Translations under genes and position numbers: made by a program | The notes under the pieces: generated by a model | The model's database searches: none | Told to the model about the DNA's origin: nothing | Seen by the model: only the letters and a program-made list of their open reading frames with translations | Shown: piece by piece, positions 16,117-22,873 of the stretch | How the letters are laid out: each line of letters starts with the position of its first letter | How positions within the stretch are numbered: position 1 is the first letter of the stretch | DNA from: RDXT01 sp033765305 | GTDB taxonomy: Bacteria; Bacteroidota; Bacteroidia; J057 | Length of the DNA: 44,282 nucleotides | Direction of reading: 5' to 3' | Assembly: GCA_033765305.1 (NCBI GenBank) | Contig: JANRID010000027.1 | Location: forward strand, 1 to 44,282

Positions 16117-18210
16117 TCAGTTGCCGGCTTCGTATTCAAACTGGCCGATGAGCCGGGCCGTCAGGGTGGCGGAGGAAAGGAGCTTCACCGGCGTAGCCGG
16201 GGTTTCGAGCACGTAGGTGACCCGAAGGCGGGAGCCGCGCTGCAGGATGCGCCGCAGGGTATCGCCGTCGAAGCTTGCTTCGAGGGTGGCCAGCGCAGGG
16301 GCCTGCACCACACCCTGCGCATCCGGAATCCCGGCCGGAATGGGCGCATCGGCTGCAAATCGGGCAATTTCAGCGCCGTTGGCCTCCACAAAGACCGCAT
16401 CCAGCGCCGTGCAGGCAATGGGGAAGCGGTTTTCGATGAGCAGCCGCAGCGTGCCGCTGCCCAGCCGGTCGAGGTCCAGCGAAGGATCAGGACTCAGGGC
16501 AATGGTATCGGTGCGGGTGTAGGGCGCCGATCGGCCTTCCAGCGGCACCTCCGCTTCGAGGTAGGCCGAGATGCGGCTCTGGTCGGTGAGGAAATTGCCG
16601 TATGGAAGCTGCCGGGCACCGGGGTTGGTGGTGAGGCGGGCGCGGTAGCGCACCTGGCGGGGCGGCAGGTTGAGCACCTGCAGCACATTGCTGTTCTGGC
16701 GGTCGAGCGTCAGCGTCCGGTACACGGCGCCGTTGGTGTCGGGCAGCGCAACGGCAGGCAGCAGAATGGGGCCGGCCAGCAGCGGGGTGCCGCTCAGCGG
16801 CAGGGATTCCGCACCGTCGATCGCCGTCAGCTCCAGAATCTCCACCTGCGCCGGGATGCCTGCCCGGTGCTCGATCAGCAGCCGGATGGCCGCCCGCTCG
16901 AATACGATCGGAGGCAGGTCCTCAAACACCTCCAGCGCCTCGGTCCCGCTGACGGTGAATACATCCTGGCCGAAATTTCCCTCCACATAGGACGGCTCCA
17001 CCCCCTCCAGCGCGAAATTCACCACCACGCTGTCGCTTTGGTTGAGCGTCACCAGATTTCCTGAGAAAACCAGGCTGGCGCGGATGGCCTCTTCAAGGGT
17101 GTTGAAGGTGGCGCCGCCCGCCGTCAGATCGACCGAGTAGCCGGCAAGCGATACCTCGCGCTCCAGGGAGGCCGTGCCGCCCGGCGGAGCAGGCGGCAGC
17201 TTGAAGCGGATTTTCGGCGAACTGCCCGCCGCGTTGACGGCGCCCGGCAGTTCATATTCAAACAAAATGCTGTCCTGCACGGTGCTCACGGCCTGCGCCC
17301 GGATACGTCCGGCCTTGATATTCAGGCGGGTGAGCTGCACTTCCGAAAAATCGCTGCCGAAGCGGTAGCTGGTCCGGCGGATGGTGTCCAGAATCGTCTG
17401 GGCAGGAAAAATGGCCGTGGCCGTCCGCGCGATGAGATCGCGCGCCTGGAGCTGCACGACGATGTCGTCCGTTGTGTCGATGGGCACCAGAAACCCGCCC
17501 TGGAGGTCCAGGTTTTTCAGCTCGCCGATGAGCTGGCTTTCCACCTGCTTGCCGGCCAGATCGTAGCTCTCTGTGACGGAGGTATTTTTGGGAATGACGG
17601 CAAAGGTGTCGCTGACGATGGGCGGGCCGGGAAGCTGCGCATTGCGGATCTCGAAGATCACATTCTGCAGATCAAGGGGAAAGTTGTTGGCGATGGACAG
17701 TACCAGTTCGCCCGCTTCGAGGTCGGCAAAATTGAAAAAGGCGCTGCCGTCCACCGGGATGGCTCCCGAACTCAGCCCCGGCGTCGCCGGCACGATGGGC
17801 AGGGTGCCGCCGTGGTTGGCGAGGATGATGGCGCCGAAAATATTGCCCTGGGCCTGGAGCTGGCGGGCCAGATCGGCCAGGGTAATGGACTGCGTGACGG
17901 TATCAGAGCTGAGCACCAGGGTATTGAGCCGCACCGCGATGGTGGTCGCGGTATCGGGCAGCGTACCGATCTCGCTGAGGGTGGCGCTGTTGAGGGTGTC
18001 GCGGAAGAGGATGCGCAGCACGCCGTCCGGGCCGGTCTGCACGAGGCTGGTATCGGGGATAAAATCCATGGGCGTGACGGTCGCATAGGCGATCGGCGCG
18101 AGGAGGTCGGTTTTCCAGCTCAGCCCGTCCGGGTCGAATCGGCAGCCGCTGAGCAGCAGGAGGCCGGCCAGCGCGCCCGGCAGACAGGTTCGGAATGCGG
18201 TTCGGATCAT
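16117..18210 (-). CDS. Large hypothetical lipoprotein
   Basis: 697 aa. The N-terminus MIRTAFRTCLPGALAGLLLLSGCRFDPDG is a lipoprotein signal with lipobox LSGC (Cys 23). The remainder is beta-rich with several repeats of a Thr/Asp/Val-rich pattern, consistent with tandem Ig-like or similar beta modules, but no family could be named. Its start codon overlaps the stop of the upstream beta-helix gene as ATGA (18207-18210), a classic sign of translational coupling, and the DUF5723 gene follows after 4 bp. The three genes therefore form a tight operon. It probably sits in the outer membrane and bridges a barrel and a secreted partner; this is an inference. Confidence 0.78.
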   Translation of the reverse strand: MIRTAFRTCLPGALAGLLLLSGCRFDPDGLSWKTDLLAPIAYATVTPMDFIPDTSLVQTGPDGVLRILFRDTLNSATLSEIGTLPDTATTIAVRLNTLVLSSDTVTQSITLADLARQLQAQGNIFGAIILANHGGTLPIVPATPGLSSGAIPVDGSAFFNFADLEAGELVLSIANNFPLDLQNVIFEIRNAQLPGPPIVSDTFAVIPKNTSVTESYDLAGKQVESQLIGELKNLDLQGGFLVPIDTTDDIVVQLQARDLIARTATAIFPAQTILDTIRRTSYRFGSDFSEVQLTRLNIKAGRIRAQAVSTVQDSILFEYELPGAVNAAGSSPKIRFKLPPAPPGGTASLEREVSLAGYSVDLTAGGATFNTLEEAIRASLVFSGNLVTLNQSDSVVVNFALEGVEPSYVEGNFGQDVFTVSGTEALEVFEDLPPIVFERAAIRLLIEHRAGIPAQVEILELTAIDGAESLPLSGTPLLAGPILLPAVALPDTNGAVYRTLTLDRQNSNVLQVLNLPPRQVRYRARLTTNPGARQLPYGNFLTDQSRISAYLEAEVPLEGRSAPYTRTDTIALSPDPSLDLDRLGSGTLRLLIENRFPIACTALDAVFVEANGAEIARFAADAPIPAGIPDAQGVVQAPALATLEASFDGDTLRRILQRGSRLRVTYVLETPATPVKLLSSATLTARLIGQFEYEAGN

Positions 18211-20450
18211 GGGAGCAGGGTCAGATTGGCATGCCAGCGCCGGTCCGCATCCTGGAGAATGAGGCGGTATATGCCAGCAGGCAGGGTGAAATGCAGGGGA
18301 ATGCGTCCGGAGGGTGCAGCGGAAACCGGCAGGTCCGCCAGCACTGCGCCGGCGGAGGAAACGATGCGCAGGCTGCCAGCCCCGGCAAAGCCTGCCGGCA
18401 GGGTCAGCCAGGCCTGCGCGCGGGCCGGATTGGGATGGACGGCCAGCGCGCCGGCATTCCAGGCAGGCGTGATGGCGGTTGCAGGATCGAATTCATAGGC
18501 GCCCAGATCGGGCTGGCTTCCGTAGACGCGGGGAAAGCCGCGCTGGTCCAGGGGGTAGGCCGGATCGGCCTGCGCCGCGTCGATGGCCGGGCTGCCGGGC
18601 TGCAGGCGGCAGGTAAGCGTGGAGCCTCCGTAGCTGTCCAGCGGGTCCAGCAGCGGATCCACGCCGGCGATCAGGCTGCCGGACGGCGTACTGATGCCTT
18701 CCAGCGAGCCGATCAGGCTCACGCCCGACGCTGTGAAGGTGCCCCATCCGTCGGGGCCCTGCATGGCCGAGTTGCCGGCTACGATGCAATGCCGCAGCGT
18801 CAGGGAGCTGCCGTTCTCCTGGTAGAAGCCCCCGCCGCGCATGGCAGCGGTGTTCTCCGTCACGGTGCAGTGCACCAGCAAGGCCGAAGCCGGATGGGTC
18901 ACCGCCCGCAGATCAAGGGCGCCGCCGTCGAGCAGGACGGCTGCATTCCGGGCCAGGGTGCAATGCTCCAGCAGGACCGAAGCCGTATCGCCGTTGCCGT
19001 AGCAGGCGATGGCGCCGCCGGCCACGGAGCGGCTGTCGTGGAGGGTGCAATGGCGCAGGGCCAGCCGGCCCTGGTTCAGGATGGCGCCGCCGCCGTACTG
19101 CAGCTCGCGCCCTTCGCGCAGCGTAAGCCAGGAGACCGCCGCCGAAACGCCGGGCGCAATCTCCAGCAGGCGGGTGGCACCGCCGCCGCTGAGGGCCAGC
19201 GGCAGCAGGGCGTGTCCGCTGATTTCCAGGTCTTTGCTGATCCGGATAGGCGACAGCAGCGCAATGGTGCCGGTCAGCGGGTTCGGCGCGGTGAGCACCG
19301 CGCCGGGGCAGGCGAGCTGCACCGCCTGCCGGAGGGAGCCGGGGCCGCTGTCGTCGAGGCTGAACCAGGCGGCATCGCCAGGGTCGAATTCAGCCGCGCC
19401 GAGGTCGGGCGCCGCATCGCGCGGCAGGCCGCGCTGGTCGGCAGGCTGCCCGCGCGGGATGCCCGCATCGGCGGCGGGGCTGCCGCAGGCAAGCGGATGC
19501 ACGGGCGTGCTGCCGCCGTTGAGGCCCAGGGGGCCCAGTTCCGGCAGGATGCCCAGCAGGTCGCCGGGTGCCGTCTCCAGCTCGCTCTGGCCGGCATTGC
19601 CGAAGAGGTTGTAGCCCTCGGAGACGATATAACCGGAGAAATCCGGGGCGAAGAGGCTGGGGTTCTCGGCGACGATGCTGTTGCGGAAGACGATGCTGGC
19701 GAAGCGGCGGTTGTAGAGGGCGCCGGCCTCGGCGGCCTCGTTCCGGGTGAGGGTGCAGTGGGTGCAGCGGAACTGCGCGGCGCCGTTGATATCGCCGACG
19801 GCGAAGGCAGCGCCGCCCCATTCCACGGCGGAGTTGCCGGAGAAGGTGCAGTTTGCCGCGATGACGCGGGCGTATTCGGTATCCCGGCCGTCGATATAGA
19901 CGGCGCCGCCGGCCAGCGGCGCGAATTCGGAGTTCTGCGGCCCGACAGAGGCCTCGTTTCCGGAGAAGGTGCAGCCGGTGAGCAGCGCCTCGGCGCGGAA
20001 TCCTGCCGAGCCGATATTGAGAGCGCCGCCGTAGCGGGCCTTGTTGCGGAGGAAATGGCAGAAGCGCGCATCGAGGCGGCCGTTCTGGATGGAGATGGCG
20101 CCGCCGCCGGTGATGGTGTAGCCGTTGCGGAGCGTCACCCCGCTGAGGATCAGGTCGGCTGAGTCATTGAGGAAGAAAATCGGGGTGAGGCTCTGCCCGT
20201 CGAGGGCGAAATCAGGAGCGCCAGGGCCGATGACAGCCACCCGGCCGTGCACCTCCAGGGCGGATGCGAGCCGGATCACCCCCGAGGCCGGCAGCAGCAC
20301 CGTATCTCCCTGCGCAGCCTGGGCCAGCGCCTGGCGGAGCGAGCCGGGGCCGGCGTCGGCGAACGAGGTTACGGAAATCTGCCCGGCCCGGAGGGCCGGC
20401 GCCAGGCCCCATCCGGCAAACAGGAACAGCATCAGGTACAGGTGGCGCAT
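18207..20450 (-). CDS. Duplicated beta-helix (choice-of-anchor Q) surface protein with T9SS type A sorting domain
   Basis: 747 aa with a signal peptide (MRHLYLMLFLFAGWGLAPAL, cleaved near RAG). Two parallel right-handed beta-helix units each open with DAGPGSLRQA or DSGPGSLRQA (about 32 and 370) and close with a choice-of-anchor Q-type tail, GSPAADAGIPRGQPADQRG or GSPAIDAAQADPAYPLDQRG, then PDLGAAEFDP or PDLGAYEFDP. The final 80 residues (HPNPARAQAWLTLP to the end) are a T9SS sorting domain. The CTL.SGNEA and CHTRNEA-like repeats match polymorphic outer-membrane-like adhesin repeats. A surface adhesion or carbohydrate-contact role is likely but unproven. The start is ATG 20450, as the frame upstream adds 34 residues before the signal. 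Confidence 0.88.
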   Translation of the reverse strand: MRHLYLMLFLFAGWGLAPALRAGQISVTSFADAGPGSLRQALAQAAQGDTVLLPASGVIRLASALEVHGRVAVIGPGAPDFALDGQSLTPIFFLNDSADLILSGVTLRNGYTITGGGAISIQNGRLDARFCHFLRNKARYGGALNIGSAGFRAEALLTGCTFSGNEASVGPQNSEFAPLAGGAVYIDGRDTEYARVIAANCTFSGNSAVEWGGAAFAVGDINGAAQFRCTHCTLTRNEAAEAGALYNRRFASIVFRNSIVAENPSLFAPDFSGYIVSEGYNLFGNAGQSELETAPGDLLGILPELGPLGLNGGSTPVHPLACGSPAADAGIPRGQPADQRGLPRDAAPDLGAAEFDPGDAAWFSLDDSGPGSLRQAVQLACPGAVLTAPNPLTGTIALLSPIRISKDLEISGHALLPLALSGGGATRLLEIAPGVSAAVSWLTLREGRELQYGGGAILNQGRLALRHCTLHDSRSVAGGAIACYGNGDTASVLLEHCTLARNAAVLLDGGALDLRAVTHPASALLVHCTVTENTAAMRGGGFYQENGSSLTLRHCIVAGNSAMQGPDGWGTFTASGVSLIGSLEGISTPSGSLIAGVDPLLDPLDSYGGSTLTCRLQPGSPAIDAAQADPAYPLDQRGFPRVYGSQPDLGAYEFDPATAITPAWNAGALAVHPNPARAQAWLTLPAGFAGAGSLRIVSSAGAVLADLPVSAAPSGRIPLHFTLPAGIYRLILQDADRRWHANLTLLP

Positions 20451-20510
20451 ACGCAGGGGTTTGGGGAAATAAACGTGAAAAAGCGTGGCCCGGTACATCG
20501 GCGGGGTAAA

Positions 20511-20541
20511 AATGCAAAAATCCGGCTGAAACAGCCGGATA
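20511..20541 (-). terminator. Rho-independent terminator after rpmG-DUF4295
   Basis: ATCCGGCTG (20520-20528) pairs with CAGCCGGAT (20532-20540) around a 3-nt loop. On the minus strand it is followed by a T-rich tract. It lies about 28 bp past the DUF4295 stop and before the beta-helix gene. Confidence 0.75.
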
Positions 20542-20567
20542 TGCTGAAGCATCTTTCCGCCGGGCGG

Positions 20568-20732
20568 TTACTTCACGTTGTCCTTGAGGTACTGCTGCAC
20601 CCCGTCGGTCGGAACGATTTCCTCTTTATACCCGTAGGCACCCGTCTTCTCGTTCTTCACGGGAATGAGCACCTTCGTGAACTGCTTGGTCTTGCTGGGG
20701 TCACGGAACCCTGCGACTGCCTTCTTTGCCAT
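20568..20732 (-). CDS. DUF4295 family protein (small, Bacteroidota-specific)
   Basis: 54 aa, MAKKAVAGFRDPSKTKQFTK at its start, ending VPTDGVQQYLKDNVK. This small basic protein is found only in Bacteroidota, nearly always next to rpmG; it is too short to be found by length filters. Its position 12 bp after rpmG in the same strand matches the conserved order rpmG-DUF4295. The function is not established; association with the ribosome is inferred from gene order and basic composition. Confidence 0.93.
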   Translation of the reverse strand: MAKKAVAGFRDPSKTKQFTKVLIPVKNEKTGAYGYKEEIVPTDGVQQYLKDNVK

Positions 20733-20744
20733 GGTGGTTCAGAA

Positions 20745-20933
20745 TTAGCGGATTTCTTTGTGAAGGGTGTAACGCTTGAGATACGGGTTGTACTTCTTCA
20801 GTTCCAACCGGGCCGTAGTATTTTTACGGTTCTTCGTCGTCACGTAGCGGGAAATGCCGGCAACGCCGGAGTCCTTCTGCTCCGTGCATTCGAGAATCAC
20901 CTGTACTCGGTTCGCTTTGCTTTTCTTAGCCAT
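20745..20933 (-). CDS. rpmG: 50S ribosomal protein L33
   Basis: 62 aa, recognised by MAKKSKANRVQVILECTEQ, then GISRYVTTKNRKNTTARLEL and the basic C-terminus LKRYTLHKEIR. It is the Bacteroidota form that lacks the paired zinc-binding Cys clusters; only one Cys (in LECTE) is seen. L33 binds the large-subunit E-site region. It heads a short unit with DUF4295. The usual partner rpmB (L28) is not upstream. Confidence 0.97.
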   Translation of the reverse strand: MAKKSKANRVQVILECTEQKDSGVAGISRYVTTKNRKNTTARLELKKYNPYLKRYTLHKEIR

Positions 20934-20957
20934 TGCCTTGAACTCAAATTAGCCCGG

Positions 20958-20988
20958 CAAAAGTACGGACCCGGACTGAGATTTGAAA
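20958..20988 (-). promoter_or_regulatory. Promoter of rpmG-DUF4295
   Basis: TTTC (20988-20985), a 19-bp spacer, then TACTTTTG (20965-20958), an exact TAnnTTTG -7 box. The predicted start is near 20951, about 18 nt before the rpmG start codon. Confidence 0.65.
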
Positions 20989-21031
20989 GCCCTGCTGCGG
21001 ATTTTTCTAAAAAAACTGCCGGGACCCGGAC

Positions 21032-21139
21032 AAAAACGCCGGAGCTGCATGCTCCGGCGCCCTGTGTGTCATGAGTGTGCTGAGAATTTTTCAAGCCAGA
21101 GATGCAAGCACCCTGCCCTACGAGTGCGATGCAGATCAT
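21032..21139 (-). ncRNA. Candidate small RNA (about 108 nt) upstream of rpmG
   Basis: A good promoter (21146-21177) and a strong terminator (21032-21059) on the minus strand define a short transcript. The frame that begins at ATG 21139 has no stop before the terminator, so a coding role is unlikely. CCCTA near 21145 can pair with TAGGG near 21120 around GATG/CATC, suggesting a folded 5' half. It does not contain the SRP-RNA or other motifs I know. It could also be a leader that ends early before rpmG, although rpmG has its own promoter. Confidence 0.45.
21037..21059 (-). terminator. Terminator of the candidate small RNA
   Basis: A 9-bp perfect stem CGCCGGAGC / GCTCCGGCG with a 5-nt loop is followed on the minus strand by five T residues (21036-21032). 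Confidence 0.75.
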
Positions 21140-21145
21140 CTAGGG

Positions 21146-21177
21146 TAAAGATAGGCTGATTTTTTATTATTGTCAAA
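21146..21177 (-). promoter_or_regulatory. Promoter of the candidate small RNA
   Basis: TTTG (21177-21174), 20 bp, then TATCTTTA (21153-21146), the -33/-7 arrangement of Bacteroidota. No coding sequence begins in the first 100 nt downstream. Confidence 0.6.
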
Positions 21178-21207
21178 TATCATGGAATATTTTTTCCATT
21201 TTATAAG

Positions 21208-21255
21208 GTATTCAACTGAAATAATAGTTTAATCGAATTAAATTCAATTGAATAC
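21208..21255. repeat. Inverted repeat, possible operator
   Basis: GTATTCAACTGAA (21208-21220) and TTCAATTGAATAC (21243-21255) are complementary at 12 of 13 positions. Between them TTTAAT-CGA-ATTAAA (21228-21242) forms a second palindrome. Confidence 0.55.
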
Positions 21256-21499
21256 AGCGCATACAGCCGAATCAGCTGCGGCAGACATGCGTAAACAGCT
21301 TGTAATTTCCTCAAAATCAATGATATAAATACCCATTCCCTGCCTGCGGCAGCCTGTCCCGGCACCGCAAGCCGAAGCTTCATCCGCCCGCCTGCCGGAG
21401 CATGCGATCCGGACTCCCGGCACCTGCGTCTTCAGTCTCACGCCATTCTATTTATCTGTACAGACTAAACACAACTGAACCTATCTGAATTCAATGATC

Positions 21500-21530
21500 T
21501 TGCAGCATTCAGAACTATTCTATACTTTCG
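21500..21530 (+). promoter_or_regulatory. Promoter of the NDT/TIR-like gene
   Basis: TTGC (21500-21503), 19 bp, then TACTTTCG (21523-21530), near the Bacteroidota consensus. The predicted start is near 21537, which favours the ATG at 21548 over one at 21494. Confidence 0.55.
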
Positions 21531-21547
21531 GAAAAAATAGACAACTC

Positions 21548-22870
21548 ATGCCGGATTCCCCCTCCAGCCCGCCCCCTCCAGATCCGCTGCAGCTCCGAAA
21601 GGAGATCCATCAACACGGCGGCATGGACGCCTTCCAGCACTGGCTCGGCCAGCAGAGAACCCGCGGATTTTCGCCCGCCTCGATCTCCAACCTCTGCAAG
21701 GCATTTGAGCAGGGCGGGGCGCCGCCGGAAAAGCTGGCCCAGTTCGGACAGCTGGTCCGGGAATTCTGCGGCCGCAGCCGGGCCCATCCCGCCGCCGGCA
21801 GCAGCCCGGACCCCGGTGCCCGCCTCTATGGCAGCACCTGGTACCTCTACCTCTTCCATCCCCTGCCGCCCAACGAGTCGGTCGCGGTCTATGGCCGCGC
21901 CGTGCTCCGGATGCACGAAGACCTCACGGCCGAGATCCGGAACATCCCCGACGGCCATACCCCCAACTACCGCGGCACCTGGCGCATCTTCGGCGGCGAT
22001 CTGCTGCTGTTCGACTTCTCCAGCGCAGGCGACCGGGCCCATCTGCATATCAAGGTCAACTACAACCCCGATCAGCCGGAATTCGACATCATGCTCGGCG
22101 CCTTCATCTCCAACGGGCGCGGCTACCTGTCGTCAGGCACCCTGGTCTTCGAAAAAATCGCCCCGGAGGCTGCCGGCACAGCCGAGCCCCAGTATTTCAC
22201 CTACAACCGCAATGCCGCGCATTTCCACCAGACCCAGCCCGCCATCCGCAAATACCTCAAATCCAGAAGCCTCAACTATCTCCAGATCCCCGGCAGGGTC
22301 TTTCTGAAAATGACCCTCAACGAGGCCCGCGACCGGATTCCCTCGCCGCATACCCGTTTTATCGAAGACGGCCAGCCGCAGGTCTATTTCGCCATGCCGA
22401 CCTATTCGGTGGATACACAGCGCTACGAAGCGGCCTCAGCCCAGCTCCAACTGCTCCGCGAAGGGCTCGACCAGGACTTTGGCAGCCAGATTACGGTCCA
22501 TTCCAATGCGTTCCGTACGGGCGACGCCCTGCGGCTGGAGTACCAGCAGGTGCTCTCCCGCATCCGCCAGACCACGCTGTTCTGCCTGCTCTACCTCGAT
22601 AAAGTGCCCTCCAATGCCCTGATCGAGCTGGGCATGGCCTACGCCCAGGCCAAGTACATCCGCATCTTCACCACCCGGAATGCCATGCTCAACACCGGAT
22701 TCCTGTCCAGCGGCGCCGGCAGCCACCCGGTATCCGGCGCCGCCGGCCACCAGCAGATGCCCTTTGTACAGATCGTGGAGATCGACCGGGAAGATCTGGA
22801 GGAAGCGTTCCAGCAGATCCGGCTGCACCTGACTATGAGCATCCGGATACTGCTGCATCAAGCCCCCTGA
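21548..22870 (+). CDS. Uncharacterised protein with a nucleoside-deoxyribosyltransferase/TIR-like C-terminal domain
   Basis: 440 aa from ATG 21548. Residues 1-15 are Pro/Ser-rich; 15-75 are helical. A beta-rich middle (about 90-203) starts GSTWYLYLFHPLPP and contains RGTWRIFGGDLLLFDFSSAGD. The C-terminal domain (about 275-430) begins PQVYFAMPTYSVD and has TTLFCLLYLDKVPSNALIEL followed by GMAYAQAKYIRIF. The FAMP-like start and an ELGMA segment with a conserved Glu resemble the Rossmann-like fold of nucleoside deoxyribosyltransferases and TIR-related domains, which act on nucleotides or NAD. I do not recognise the complete protein. The middle could be a ligand sensor and the tail an effector; this is inference. 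There is no signal peptide, so it acts in the cytoplasm. The stop is 3 bp from the convergent CHU_C gene. Confidence 0.75.
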   Translation: MPDSPSSPPPPDPLQLRKEIHQHGGMDAFQHWLGQQRTRGFSPASISNLCKAFEQGGAPPEKLAQFGQLVREFCGRSRAHPAAGSSPDPGARLYGSTWYLYLFHPLPPNESVAVYGRAVLRMHEDLTAEIRNIPDGHTPNYRGTWRIFGGDLLLFDFSSAGDRAHLHIKVNYNPDQPEFDIMLGAFISNGRGYLSSGTLVFEKIAPEAAGTAEPQYFTYNRNAAHFHQTQPAIRKYLKSRSLNYLQIPGRVFLKMTLNEARDRIPSPHTRFIEDGQPQVYFAMPTYSVDTQRYEAASAQLQLLREGLDQDFGSQITVHSNAFRTGDALRLEYQQVLSRIRQTTLFCLLYLDKVPSNALIELGMAYAQAKYIRIFTTRNAMLNTGFLSSGAGSHPVSGAAGHQQMPFVQIVEIDREDLEEAFQQIRLHLTMSIRILLHQAP

Positions 22871-22873
22871 TTT

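Larger units (their letters stand above)
21178..21547. other. AT-rich intergenic region upstream of the NDT/TIR-like gene
   Basis: This 370-bp stretch holds no supportable gene. It contains an AT-rich left half (below 35% GC by eye) with an inverted repeat (21208-21255), scattered TTCAACTGAA-like boxes (21211, 21243, 21470 and, as CTGAATTCAA, 21485) and the promoter of the gene at 21548. The composition differs sharply from the GC-rich flanks. Confidence 0.5.

Noticed and set aside
18195..20162. A 655-codon plus-strand frame opposite the beta-helix gene
   Set aside because: Shadow frame, no domain pattern.
20897..21139. An 80-codon minus-strand frame through the small-RNA locus
   Set aside because: It runs through the terminator and overlaps rpmG; no family features.
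21244..21441. Small minus-strand frames upstream of the NDT/TIR-like gene
   Set aside because: No promoter, conserved motif or composition supporting coding.
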